A stretch of DNA of 64,000 nucleotides from Calothrix sp. PCC 7716 (GCF_019977735.1 NZ_AP025018.1:3534001-3598000); one strand, 5' to 3'; counted from the stretch's first letter, positions 43,924-53,249 are shown. Translations and numbers: made by a program. The notes: generated from the sequence alone by a model not told the origin.

Positions 43924-44994
43924 CTAACAAATTCTAGGCAATTGGTCTCCTACTAACATATCAACTATTCTTTCGGCGCCAAAACCAGTCTTTAACAAAA
44001 CAATACCTGCGGGTGAGTCAATTATTTCTCCAACTACGCACGCATTTAAACCTGCTGGATGTGATTTCATTGCTGATAATACTGTATCCGCGTCTTCACG
44101 TTTGACGACAACTACTAGTTTTCCTTCATTAGCTAAATACAAAGGGTCGAAACCAAGAATTTCACATACACCCTTAACTTCTTCTTTGACTGGTATAGCT
44201 GCTTCATCAAGACGAATACCTACATTGGCACTTGAAGCAAATTCATTTAAAACTGTTGCTAAACCACCACGTGTAACATCCCGCATTGCATGAATATCAG
44301 GACACGCTTCAATTATAGTGGCGACTAAATCATTCAAAGGCTGACAGTCACTCTCTATATTACTATCCAACGCTAACTCACCACGCGCGATTAAAATAGC
44401 TGTACCATGATTCCCCAATTCTCCGTTAATTAAGACTACGTCACCAGGTTGGATATTTTGGGTGGATATATTTACTTTATTAGATATTACTCCAATACCA
44501 GTTGTATTAATAAATATTTTATCTGCGGCGCCCTTCGGCACGACTTTAGTATCACCTGTGACTATTTGGACACCTGCTTTAATTGCAGCATTTTGCATAC
44601 TTTTAACAATACGCCTTAGTGTTTCTACTGGAAACCCTTCTTCTAAAATAACGCTACACGTTAAATATAATGCTTTGGCACCACTTACAGCTAAATCATT
44701 GACTGTGCCATTTATTGCTAACTCACCAATATCACTACCAGGAAAAAACAACGGGTCTACAACATAAGAGTCAGTAGTAAAGGCAAGTTTATCACCATGT
44801 TGCATTAAAGCTGCTATATTAAAAGTTGCTTGGTCTTCAAGTGGCGCCAAATATGAGTTATTAAATGTATTAACAAAAATATCATCGATTAAATCGCGCA
44901 TAGCTTTACCACCACTGCCATGCGCGAGGGTTATATTTTTATCTCGTACATTCGTGCGTTTGTTAAGTTCAATACCGTTAAGAAAATTTTTCAT
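43924..44994 (-). CDS. hypE: Hydrogenase maturation protein HypE
   Basis: HypE dehydrates the carbamoyl group on its C-terminal cysteine to make the CN ligands of [NiFe] hydrogenase. I start at ATG 44994 (MKNFLNGIELNK), giving 356 residues. Motifs: ITLAHGSGGKAMRDLI, FTTDSYVVDPLFFPGSDIG, NGTVNDLAVSGA, ITGDTKVVPKGAADK and DVTRGGLATVLNEFA (AIR-synthase-like ATP site). The terminal PRIC has the essential cysteine as last residue. The response-regulator gene ends only 15 bases upstream, so they are probably cotranscribed. Confidence 0.95.
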   Translation of the reverse strand: MKNFLNGIELNKRTNVRDKNITLAHGSGGKAMRDLIDDIFVNTFNNSYLAPLEDQATFNIAALMQHGDKLAFTTDSYVVDPLFFPGSDIGELAINGTVNDLAVSGAKALYLTCSVILEEGFPVETLRRIVKSMQNAAIKAGVQIVTGDTKVVPKGAADKIFINTTGIGVISNKVNISTQNIQPGDVVLINGELGNHGTAILIARGELALDSNIESDCQPLNDLVATIIEACPDIHAMRDVTRGGLATVLNEFASSANVGIRLDEAAIPVKEEVKGVCEILGFDPLYLANEGKLVVVVKREDADTVLSAMKSHPAGLNACVVGEIIDSPAGIVLLKTGFGAERIVDMLVGDQLPRIC

Positions 44995-45009
44995 TGCTAA
45001 ACAGGACAA

Positions 45010-46338
45010 TTAACTAAAAATTGCGAACTGTGCTTTGCCTTGCTGTTTGGCACGGTACATAGCAATATCCGCATCGTTGAGCAAATTAAGAGGTTCTTCA
45101 TGATTTTTTGAACTTAAGGCAATTCCAATACTAGCGCTAGCAATAAGCTCGTATCCTTTAAGGTGTAATGGTTCTTTGAAAGATTCTTGAATACGTATTG
45201 CTACACTTGTTGCCAAGTGTACGTTCTTGATGTCTTCCAGTAACACAGCAAACTCGTCACCTCCAAACCGAGCAACCGTGTCACCACTTCGCACACACGA
45301 GTTTAACCGAGAAGCAACATGAACTAGTAAATCATCTCCCATCGAATGTCCGTAACGGTCATTAATTCCTTTAAAACCGTCTAAATCTAAAAACATGACG
45401 GCAAAATGATAATTATTCCTTCTTTTTGCACGCTCGAAAACTTGCCTTAAGCGGTCTAAAAATAAAACTCGATTTGGTAATGATGTTAATGCATCGTAAA
45501 AAGCGTTACGTACTAAATGCTCTTCCTTTTGTTTACGCTGCGATATATCTTGAAATACTATAACGGCGCCTGTAATATTACCATCTCGGTCGCGAATTGG
45601 AGCAACGTTGTCCCCAATAGGAATCAAATCGCCATTTTTATTGATTAACACGCAGTTTTCTGGCAAATTTAAAACTTGACCCTGCTTAATTGCTTGCCTT
45701 ACCAAATAGTCGATTTCTTCTCCTGTGTCATTATCTACTAATTTCAATACTTGTGTAATGTGCTTTCCAATAACTTCTTCTTCTTTCCAACCAGTTAGAG
45801 TTTCTGCAATTCGATTAATTACTTGCACGTCTCCACTGATACCAGTAATAACTACGGCGCTACCCATACTGTTAATAACTGACAGCATCCGTTGCTGTTC
45901 TACTTCAAATTTAGTTTCAATATGATGCTTATAAAGTGCCATTTCTACAGCGTTATGTAAATCTTTTTCTGCAAACGGTTTAAATATATGACTAAACGGT
46001 TCGCTCCGGTGATTTTGATATAAATTCGGTTCTACCGTATACTCCATTAAATATAATACTGGTATATGAAACTTTGTCCGGATAATATTACCTACTGCAA
46101 TCGCATCAATATCACCAGCCAAGCAGATGTCCATTAATACTAAATTAGGTTGCGTTTCTGCGACCTTTTCAATAGCAGATGAACCTGAATCTATTATATC
46201 TGAAACTGCATACCCTAATGAAAGCAAACTATTCCTAATATCTATTGCGAGAACTTTAGAGTCCTCAACAACTAGGATTTTTGGACAGTCCATACTAAAG
46301 TTACCTGCTTGAGCCGGTTCAGATGCGATTAACGACAT
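45010..46338 (-). CDS. Response regulator-PAS-GGDEF diguanylate cyclase
   Basis: This 442-residue protein has a receiver domain (ILVVEDSKVLAIDI, phospho-acceptor D in NLVLMDICLAGD) followed by a PAS domain (MGSAVVITGISGDVQVINRI ... VFQDISQRKQKEEHL) and a C-terminal GGDEF domain (RFGGDEFAVLLED). An intact inhibitory-site R-S-G-D lies just before GGDEF. It should make cyclic di-GMP. The first 16 residues before DCPKILVVED are an N-terminal extension. It is tightly coupled to hypE, which is unusual. Confidence 0.9.
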   Translation of the reverse strand: MSLIASEPAQAGNFSMDCPKILVVEDSKVLAIDIRNSLLSLGYAVSDIIDSGSSAIEKVAETQPNLVLMDICLAGDIDAIAVGNIIRTKFHIPVLYLMEYTVEPNLYQNHRSEPFSHIFKPFAEKDLHNAVEMALYKHHIETKFEVEQQRMLSVINSMGSAVVITGISGDVQVINRIAETLTGWKEEEVIGKHITQVLKLVDNDTGEEIDYLVRQAIKQGQVLNLPENCVLINKNGDLIPIGDNVAPIRDRDGNITGAVIVFQDISQRKQKEEHLVRNAFYDALTSLPNRVLFLDRLRQVFERAKRRNNYHFAVMFLDLDGFKGINDRYGHSMGDDLLVHVASRLNSCVRSGDTVARFGGDEFAVLLEDIKNVHLATSVAIRIQESFKEPLHLKGYELIASASIGIALSSKNHEEPLNLLNDADIAMYRAKQQGKAQFAIFS

Positions 46339-46751
46339 GAACCATCACGGGCGAGAAAATAATTCTATCATATTCAATCTCCATACTGCTTGCATCTATC
46401 ATTAGTACAAAGTCAGACAGAATAATCATAATTAGGCTTTTCTTTGTTCGATTAAACCGTTTATTTTGGCACAAGCCCGCGATTAATCTATGCAATCATT
46501 ATCAAGCTTTCAAAGCTATGTTTCGCATATACTTGTATAAAAAATATCATTATATGTTGACTATTGATTACCTCAAAATACAACTATACTCGGTTTTTAC
46601 TTAACTGAATAAAAATATTATGTTAACATATAGTTCAGTTATGTGTTGATTTTATATACTGCGTAACCGAAAAAAACTTATTCACAGGCTAACGAAATAT
46701 TAGCTAAACGTAAGCGTTTGGAATGCCATTGTAAATACAGTTTTCATGTAT
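46339..46751. other. Intergenic region, about 410 bases, nothing identified
   Basis: AT-rich. No open frame, tRNA or repeat of a named family. Presumably contains the promoter of the response-regulator/hypE transcript. Confidence 0.5.
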
Positions 46752-46783
46752 AAAAAAAACCAGGTTTGTTCTTAACCCGGTTT
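46752..46783 (-). terminator. Rho-independent terminator for folB
   Basis: On the minus strand AACCGGGTT and ACCTGGTT form a stem followed by a run of eight T. It is placed 35 bases past the folB stop. Confidence 0.75.
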
Positions 46784-46816
46784 GCTGAACAACTTTTGGC
46801 GTTTGGTAATAAAACT

Positions 46817-47185
46817 TTAAACTCTATTACGAGTCACTTCGAGACTAATTCTGCCTCCAAAATCAGGAATAGGCGCCGCTGGTTTACTGAGAATCACCTG
46901 TACTTGGGTGACAGAATTACACTCGGCTAAAATCGACTCTGCAATTGTTGCTATTAGCTTTTCAATCAGTGCGAACTTCGATGTTTGTATTAAATGCTTC
47001 ACTATGCTGATTACGCTACGGTAATCTAAAGTATCTTCAATGGCATCAGTTTTTCCTGCAAAAGAGATATCTAGCCACAACTTAACATCTACTTCAAACC
47101 ATTGTCCTAGCACTTGCTCTTCTGGTAGGTACCCAGTGTAACCATAAGCACGAATACCTGTCACATGAATGTTGTCCATATTCAT
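46817..47185 (-). CDS. folB: Dihydroneopterin aldolase
   Basis: This 122-residue enzyme splits 7,8-dihydroneopterin to 6-hydroxymethyl-dihydropterin in folate synthesis. Motifs are IHVTGIRAYGYTGYLPEEQV (catalytic region), DTLDYRSVISIVKHLI, FALIEKLIATIAESIL and VQVILSKPAAPIPDF. In-frame ATGs at 47185 and 47179 are both possible starts. It stands alone and ends at a clear terminator. Confidence 0.93.
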   Translation of the reverse strand: MNMDNIHVTGIRAYGYTGYLPEEQVLGQWFEVDVKLWLDISFAGKTDAIEDTLDYRSVISIVKHLIQTSKFALIEKLIATIAESILAECNSVTQVQVILSKPAAPIPDFGGRISLEVTRNRV

Positions 47186-47294
47186 ATATTATGTAAAAAC
47201 GTTAAATTGCCTGGTTGGATTGTAATAGGTATTGGGTAATGGTAATCAAGTACTAGATACTAGATAGAGCAATATTGATTTCACCACTGCCAAA

Positions 47295-49019
47295 ATGTCA
47301 TTGATTCGTAATACAAATGAACTGTGGGCTTTTGTTCTTGTCGAGACTCTAAAAAGGTTAGGGTTGACTTGTGCTGTAATTTGTCCAGGTTCTCGCTCGA
47401 CTCCTTTAGCTGTTGCGTTTGCTCAAAAAGCACCAAAAATAGAAGTGATTCCTATTCTCGATGAACGTTCAGCAGGATTTTTTGCATTAGGAAGAGCAAG
47501 AGTGACAAAAAAACCTGTGGCAGTTGTTTGTACTTCTGGAACAGCGGGGGCAAATTTTTATCCTGCGGTGATTGAAGCTTATGAAAGTTGTGTACCGTTA
47601 TTGTTACTGACTGCTGATAGACCGCAAGAATTACGCTTTTGTCACTCTGGACAAACTATCGACCAAGTAAAGTTATACGGTAATTATCCCAACTGGCAAG
47701 CCGAACTCGCAATTCCTGGCGCCACATTAAATCTATTAACATATTTAAGGCAAACAATAATTCATGCATGGGAGCGTTGTTTATCTCCTCAACCAGGTGT
47801 AGTACATTTAAATATACCGTTTCGCGACCCTCTAGCCCCAGTAAGAGATGGTATTGATTTAACTAGCTTACAGTCAGAAATAAATAGCGAAGATTTTTGG
47901 CGCCATATTAAATCCCTTTCACCCTTACCCCTTACCCTTTCACCCTTACCCCTTCCCCCATCTTCTCGTGGTATTATTATTGCTGGAATTGCTCAACCGC
48001 TTATAGACGACCAATATTGTAATCAGGTAGCATTACTTGCACGCGCTTTAAATTATCCTGTATTGGCAGAAGGACTTTCTCCCGTTCGTAACCACGCTCA
48101 TCTAAATCCCTATATAATTTCCACTTACGACTCAATTCTTCGTAATGCTGACTTTAGAGAAAAGCTTGCACCCGAATTTGCCATCCTTATTGGTGAAATG
48201 CCAACTAGCAAAGAGCTACGAACTTGGTTACAGCAAACCCAACCTCAATTACTAATCATCGATAAAAGCTTTCGCAATCTTGATTCGCTGCACTTAAGAA
48301 CTTCACACCTGCGGGTAGACATTTGCGAATTAAACGAATTTCCCACGTTACCAACTACTACTTACCTTGAAGATTGGCGCCATATTGAAACGAAAACGCG
48401 CATAACACTCGATAAAACTTTTGAACAAATCAGCGAGATGCTTGAATGTAAAGCAGCTTGGTTACTTTCACAAATACTACCACCAAAAACACCTTTATTT
48501 ATTGCCAACAGTATGCCTGTACGTGATATTGAGTTTTTCTGGAAACCCAATAATCTTGGTATTAAAGCTTTTGTTAACCGAGGCGCCAATGGTATTGATG
48601 GTACATTATCTACAGCTTTAGGAGTAGCTCACCGTAACCAAAGTAGTGTTATGCTAACAGGTGATTTAGCTTTACTACATGATACAAACGGATTTTTGAT
48701 TAGAAAAAAGTTTATAGGTCATTTGACAATTGTTCTAATTAATAACAACGGTGGTGGTATTTTTGAAATGTTACCAATTTCTCAATTTGAACCACCATTT
48801 GAAGAACTTTTTGCCACTCCCCAAGATATTGATTTTGCCAAACTCTCTGCGACATATGATATTGAACATGAAATAATTACATCATGGGATTTATTAAAAG
48901 AAAAATTAAATCCATTGCCTACATCAGGAATCCGCATTTTAGAATTACCAACAAACCGTAAACATGATGCAAAATGGCGTAAAGATAATTTAGGAAAATT
49001 CGCTCTTTATATTGATTAG
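47295..49019 (+). CDS. menD: 2-succinyl-5-enolpyruvyl-6-hydroxy-3-cyclohexene-1-carboxylate synthase
   Basis: MenD is the thiamine-diphosphate enzyme that adds succinate semialdehyde to isochorismate in phylloquinone synthesis. The 574-residue protein has CPGSRSTPLAVAF, LDERSAGFFALG, VCTSGTAGANFYPAVIEA and the C-terminal ThDP/metal region LTGDLALLHDTNG with NNNGGGIFEMLP. Between the first and middle domains a low-complexity insert SPLPLTLSPLPLPP is encoded by two 21-base repeats (47914-47955). That insert is not a MenD feature and looks like a repeat that entered the gene without breaking the frame. Confidence 0.95.
   Translation: MSLIRNTNELWAFVLVETLKRLGLTCAVICPGSRSTPLAVAFAQKAPKIEVIPILDERSAGFFALGRARVTKKPVAVVCTSGTAGANFYPAVIEAYESCVPLLLLTADRPQELRFCHSGQTIDQVKLYGNYPNWQAELAIPGATLNLLTYLRQTIIHAWERCLSPQPGVVHLNIPFRDPLAPVRDGIDLTSLQSEINSEDFWRHIKSLSPLPLTLSPLPLPPSSRGIIIAGIAQPLIDDQYCNQVALLARALNYPVLAEGLSPVRNHAHLNPYIISTYDSILRNADFREKLAPEFAILIGEMPTSKELRTWLQQTQPQLLIIDKSFRNLDSLHLRTSHLRVDICELNEFPTLPTTTYLEDWRHIETKTRITLDKTFEQISEMLECKAAWLLSQILPPKTPLFIANSMPVRDIEFFWKPNNLGIKAFVNRGANGIDGTLSTALGVAHRNQSSVMLTGDLALLHDTNGFLIRKKFIGHLTIVLINNNGGGIFEMLPISQFEPPFEELFATPQDIDFAKLSATYDIEHEIITSWDLLKEKLNPLPTSGIRILELPTNRKHDAKWRKDNLGKFALYID
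47914..47957 (+). repeat. Two 21-bp C-rich tandem units inside menD
   Basis: CCCTTTCACCCTTACCCCTT(A) occurs twice in tandem. Being 21 bases long it keeps the frame and codes for an SPLPLTL-type linker. Confidence 0.8.
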
Positions 49020-49040
49020 AGAAGAGGGGGAAATAAAACA

Positions 49041-49625
49041 ATGGAATCTGTATGTGTATTTTGCGGTTCGAGTATGGGAGTTCGACCAAGTTACAGGCAG
49101 TCAGCGCAAAAACTAGGCGAAACTTTGGCTAATCTTGGATTAAAATTAGTGTATGGAGGCGCCAGTGTTGGTTTAATGGGTATTGTTGCTGATGCTGTCT
49201 TAAATAAAGGTGGTCAGGTAATTGGTGTTATACCAGAGTTTTTAGCAAATAAAGAAATAGCTCATATTGGACTTACTGAACTTTACATTGTAGATTCAAT
49301 GCACGAACGTAAAACCAAGATGGCAGAATTAGCTTCGGCATTTATTGCCTTACCTGGAGGATACGGAACATTTGAAGAGTTTTGTGAAATCTTAACTTGG
49401 GCACAATTACGACTTCATGATAAACCTTGCGGGTTATTAAACATTGAGGGATATTATGACCCATTGCTGAAATTATTTGACCAAGCGGTTACAGAACAGT
49501 TTTTGAAACCAGATTTACGCGCGTTGGTTCTTCAAGCATCAGAACCTGAAGAATTGTTAAGTTTATTTGCAAATTATAAACCCAATATAGTTGACAAATG
49601 GATTGGTCAGGAAGTTAAACCATAA
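49041..49625 (+). CDS. LOG-family protein (cytokinin-activating type phosphoribohydrolase)
   Basis: This 194-residue Rossmann protein has VCVFCGSSMGVRPSY, LVYGGASVGLMG, SMHERKTKMAELASAFIALP and the catalytic PGGYGTFEE (residues 105-113). LOG enzymes release free cytokinin-like bases or purine bases from nucleoside monophosphates. It begins 21 bases after menD with GAGGGGG upstream, so it is likely cotranscribed. In bacteria the physiological substrate is often unclear. Confidence 0.9.
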   Translation: MESVCVFCGSSMGVRPSYRQSAQKLGETLANLGLKLVYGGASVGLMGIVADAVLNKGGQVIGVIPEFLANKEIAHIGLTELYIVDSMHERKTKMAELASAFIALPGGYGTFEEFCEILTWAQLRLHDKPCGLLNIEGYYDPLLKLFDQAVTEQFLKPDLRALVLQASEPEELLSLFANYKPNIVDKWIGQEVKP

Positions 49626-49634
49626 TTTACACTG

Positions 49635-50351
49635 TTATTTGATTCCACCAAAGACAGCTAAACCGTAGTATTTCCAGGGAACAGCTACAGTTGAAAATCC
49701 AGCTTGTCTAAGCATTTGTAAGTGTGCGTCCAAAGTTGCTAATTGGTCTTGACTGGAGTAACCATAGGTACTGCTACTTCCTATTCTTGCACGGACATCA
49801 GCTAGTGTAGTACCTTGTTGAGTTGCCCATTCTTCTCGCGCTAATTTATACACTTCTGCTAAAGTAGGGCAAGATGGTAAAATTGGGTCAGCATTCCAAA
49901 AACAACCAGATGGAATAAGACTTTCATAAACACGTGTAAATAAATTTTGCTTCATTTCATCCGTAAGATGATGAATTGCCAGTGACGATATACACGCATC
50001 AAAATCGGTGCCGATATTAAATCTATCAGGATAACTCGCCCATTCACCAAAATCAGCTTCTTTTCCCGACCATCTTTGTTGATAACCAAAAGAAGTAACT
50101 TTCTCGCGCGCGAAGTTAATCATGCGTGGCGAATAGTCAAGTGCTATAATTTCCGCATCTGGACAACGTTTAAGAATTTTAAGCGTTAACTCCCCTGTTC
50201 CACAACCAAGTTCTAGAATTTTTCTACTTGTAGATGGTACACAGCGAGTAATCACTTCGAGCATTTCATCATAACGTGGCAAAAGTTGACGAATACCAGC
50301 ATCAAAGTCAGAAGTGTTCGCGAAGACCTCACCAGGATATATTTGTGACAT
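49635..50351 (-). CDS. Class I SAM-dependent methyltransferase
   Basis: This 238-residue protein has motif I ILELGCGTGELTLKIL, motif II IIALDYSPRMINFAR, an acidic D in KEADFGEW and ISSLAIHHL. These fix the AdoMet-binding Rossmann fold of the Methyltransf_25 type. The substrate is unknown. It converges on the LOG gene with a 9-base gap. Confidence 0.85.
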   Translation of the reverse strand: MSQIYPGEVFANTSDFDAGIRQLLPRYDEMLEVITRCVPSTSRKILELGCGTGELTLKILKRCPDAEIIALDYSPRMINFAREKVTSFGYQQRWSGKEADFGEWASYPDRFNIGTDFDACISSLAIHHLTDEMKQNLFTRVYESLIPSGCFWNADPILPSCPTLAEVYKLAREEWATQQGTTLADVRARIGSSSTYGYSSQDQLATLDAHLQMLRQAGFSTVAVPWKYYGLAVFGGIK

Positions 50352-50959
50352 CGGTTTAAAGTAAATGCATTTAATTTAACGTATTCGCGGAATTCCCCAC
50401 CCACAACGAGTGTAGGGTGGGGTGGTTCATATCAGGTCGTAACTGCATAAATTATGATACAGATTGAAAACCACCAAAAAAAGCCAATCCCAAAATAATT
50501 AGCACTGATGTTCTAGCCAATCTCTGGCACCTTGATTATACTAAAAATCATGTTCGATTTTTAGCTAGCGAGAGTGAGATACTAAAATTGAATGAATTAA
50601 CTTTGACTGCTGCCATAGTACTGTCACGGCACGACTATTTCAGCATACCTAACTGGGGGATGGTGGTCAAGGATACTACCGAGCAAGTAGCGGTAAAACG
50701 TAAACGTCGGGTAGTTTCCAAGCACTAGTTGCGCTTCCATTCTGAGTTAAAGTAAGTTACACCGTGGACTTGGACTTGTGGAAACTAGATTTTCATAGGT
50801 TTTTACAAGCGGTTTCAAACACAGGAATTTACGATGAAAGCAAAAGGAGCGGTACACTAGAACCTAAAAGTAGTAATGGACAGGCGCCAGATAGGCACAG
50901 CACAGCTTGCAAAGTGTATGGCGTGACGGGAAAACGGAGTAATTAGGAGTAATTCCTTC
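50352..50959. other. Intergenic region with palindrome and no clear gene
   Basis: CCCCACCC (50395-50402) and GGGTGGGG (50415-50422) form a hairpin. Further on are ACGTAAACGTCGGGTAG-type repeat fragments near 50700, as at about 36945. A 60-codon frame at 50764-50946 has no support. The region leads into the IscB locus. Confidence 0.5.
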
Positions 50960-51186
50960 TTATTTCGGGTCATGCCCAGACTCAACGTAGAACTGTTTAT
51001 TTTACGTTAGGGATAAAACCCTTTTAGTCCGCTCACAGGTCAGGATTCAATGAGATTAGCCAGTCTCAAGCGTCGGTCAAAGATGAAAACGATTTTTCCC
51101 ACTGTCGTTGAACTGAAGACTATCAACAAACCTGTAAGCAGTGTCGAGGCAAACTTTACCCAGGTAATGGAGATTAGTCACAACCA
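50960..51186 (+). ncRNA. Candidate omega (HEARO-type) RNA of the IscB locus
   Basis: This ~225-base block directly upstream of the IscB start codon has no open frame but many possible stems: AACGTA/TACGTT, AGGG/CCCT, GAGA(TTAGCCAG)TCTC and a longer ACAGGT/ACCTGT pairing. IscB loci carry their guide RNA here (first described as HEARO RNA), so position is the main evidence. The 5' boundary and fold are guesses. Confidence 0.4.
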
Positions 51187-52035
51187 TGACTACCAATTTA
51201 ATTTTCGTACTTGATAGTGATAAAAAACCATTAACAATGTGTACTGCGCTCCCTAGCAAGAAAACTATTGGATAGTCAAAAAGCAGCAATGTTTAAATGG
51301 TATCCTGCAACAATTATTCTCAAAAAATCTGTAAAAGAATTACCACTACCTTATTTGGAATTACGCATCGACCCTGGTTCCAAATTTACTGGCATTGCTC
51401 TTGTAGAAATTGAAACAGAAACAATCGTTTGGGCAATGGAATTGGAACATCGTGGACTATCTATTTCCGAAAATTTAACAGCAAGGTCGAACGTTCGACG
51501 CGGACGACGAAACAGAAATACTAGATATCGTCCGATGCGACCAAATCATAAAAAACAACCGGGTTGGTTACCTCCAAGCCTTCAACACCGAGTTTATACG
51601 ACTATGACATGGGTAAAGCGTATACTGGCGTTGGCGCCGATAAAGAGTATCGCAGTCGAACGTGTCAAATTTGACATGCAGAAGTTAGAAAACCCTGAAA
51701 TAGAAGGCATTGAATATCAACAAGGTACTTTACAGGGGTACACTTTACGGGAAGTGCTGTTAGAACATTGGGGTAGAAAATGTGCTTACTGTGATGCTGT
51801 TAATGTACCTCTAGAAATAGAACATATTCAACCAAAATCGAAGGGTGGGTCAGACAGATTCAATAATTTAACATTGTCTTGCCACCAATGTAATCAAAAT
51901 AAAAGTAATCAATCAGTAGAAGAATTTTTGAAAAATGACCCTGTGAGATTAAACAATATCAAGAAGCACCAAAAACAAAGTCTCCGGGATGCTGCTGCTG
52001 TTAATTCGACTAGAAATAAATGGTTTTCCTGGTAG
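51187..52035 (+). pseudogene. iscB: IscB RNA-guided nuclease, frameshifted and C-terminally truncated
   Basis: From ATG 51187 the frame reads MTTNLIFVLDSDKKPLTMCT, the IscB N-terminal PLMP-type domain, then hits TAG at 51274. The body continues in the next frame, ARKLLDSQKAAMFKW. So there is a frameshift between about 51241 and 51262. Downstream: RuvC-I ELRIDPGSKFTGIAL, Arg-rich bridge helix RSNVRRGRRNRNTRYR, RuvC-II IKSIAVERVKFD and an intact HNH domain (CAYCDAVNVPLEIEHIQPKS, CHQCNQNKSNQ). It stops at DAAAVNSTRNKWFSW, where intact proteins go on to RuvC-III. The remaining ~130-150 residues are lost. Confidence 0.85.
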
Positions 52036-52549
52036 GAAGATAGATTTGTGGGATTTAATTGAATTTTGCCCAGATGAGTTGCGTGATTTTGATGCATTTG
52101 AGTATCAGTGTGCATCAGGTAACGCGCGTAGGAAACCCGCATCGGAAAAGAAGAAAGCAGCGGATAGTAATGACTCTACTTCAGAGAAAGAAGAACTAAT
52201 TGTGGCGTGATGGTTGTGGTGTTGCTTTCTCGATTTCTTACTCTTTTTATAAAGAATATGCTGAAGAGCGAAGTTATTTGTAAGAGATGCAATCTGTCCT
52301 CTAACTCCTTAATGAAGGGCATCTGGAATTACCACACTGCGAAACTATTAATGGTAGTGGCGCCTGGGAAGCCCTCCCACTCTTTATTGAGGCGCCGATA
52401 AAGGAGTTTTACTTTTCTCTTGTTGCTGTTTTAATTATCTTACGAAAAATTAAAAAATCTAACTTTTGTAACAATTCCTTTGCCAAAATATATTTTGATA
52501 ATGATTTTGCGTCTCTAGATTGACATAAAAACAAAGCAGGATAATATCT
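52036..52549. other. Junk downstream of IscB with an unattributed gene tail
   Basis: A frame open through 51989-52210 reads INGFPGRKIDLWDLIEFCPD ... EKKKAADSND and ends EELIVA; it looks like the 3' end of another, unrecognised gene fused to the IscB break point. The 64-codon frame at 52207-52401 is unsupported. GGCGCC occurs at about 52361 and 52392, the second in a CTTTATTGAGGCGCCGATAAAG near-palindrome. Confidence 0.45.
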
Positions 52550-53053
52550 ATGACAACTGATACAGATGAAATTGATGACCACCTTGCGGATAGAGAAACT
52601 TTGATTGTTTACATGACTAAACATGAGGAGCAATCAATTACTATTGACGGCAATTTACTAACGATGGGACGTTGTACCCGAATACTTCAAGATTCTTATG
52701 ATTTTCGCCCAGTTCACAAGCGGCAAGTAAAAATAGGAGAACGTCTTACAGTTAGCGCTTCTATAGGAGGGGGACTTAAAGCCAGAACCATTCCTACTGA
52801 CTGGGTTGTTACAGAAGCTGAAACCTACGAACCAAAAAACGAGATACCAGGTTTCAGGGAAATCATAATTGCTTATTGTGAACAAGTACCCTTATCTCTG
52901 GATGAATTTAGGAAAGCTATTTACGATAGTGGTGCTGTAGTTAGCCTAGATTCCTTTGGGGGTGATGAAGCAGCTTACGATAAATATTTACAATCATTGA
53001 AGCCAACGGTTAATAGTAATGGTAATTTTAATGCACATGTGCCAAATTCCTAA
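52550..53053 (+). CDS. Hypothetical protein, unrecognised
   Basis: This 167-residue soluble protein (MTTDTDEIDDHLADRETLIV ...) has a first half that looks beta-rich (LTMGRCTRILQDSYDFRPVH, IGERLTVSASIGGGLKARTI) and a second half that is helical (PLSLDEFRKAIYDSGAVVSL). No motif or neighbour gives a role. Its last residues (AHVPNS) and stop are in the first unit of the triple repeat, so the C-terminus is repeat-derived. Confidence 0.6.
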   Translation: MTTDTDEIDDHLADRETLIVYMTKHEEQSITIDGNLLTMGRCTRILQDSYDFRPVHKRQVKIGERLTVSASIGGGLKARTIPTDWVVTEAETYEPKNEIPGFREIIIAYCEQVPLSLDEFRKAIYDSGAVVSLDSFGGDEAAYDKYLQSLKPTVNSNGNFNAHVPNS

Positions 53054-53249
53054 AGGATAAATCATACCAAATATATCCTCTAGGAAAGTTGATATAACAA
53101 AGGCGCCAAAATTCCTAGAGGATAAATTATATCCAAATATATCCTCTAGGAAAATTGACATCACGAAGGCGCCAAATTCCTAGAGGATAAATTACACCCA
53201 AATATATCCTCTAGGAAAGTTGATATAACGAAGGCGCCAAAATTCCTAG
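53040..53249. repeat. Triple tandem ~62-bp repeat carrying GGCGCC and a 13-bp hairpin
   Basis: Each unit reads GGCGCCAAAATTCC then TAGAGGATAAAT..., then the complement TATCCTCTAGGAA, then a GTTGATATAACGA spacer. The first copy has GTGCC and TAAAGG variants, and a partial fourth ends at 53249. A single hairpin copy is at 30304-30346. Confidence 0.85.

Noticed and set aside
50764-50946. 60-codon frame before the IscB locus
   Set aside because: No supporting signal, and it lies next to the expected guide-RNA region.
53040-53249. Could the 62-bp repeat be a CRISPR array?
   Set aside because: The whole unit repeats with no unique spacers, and no cas genes are near.
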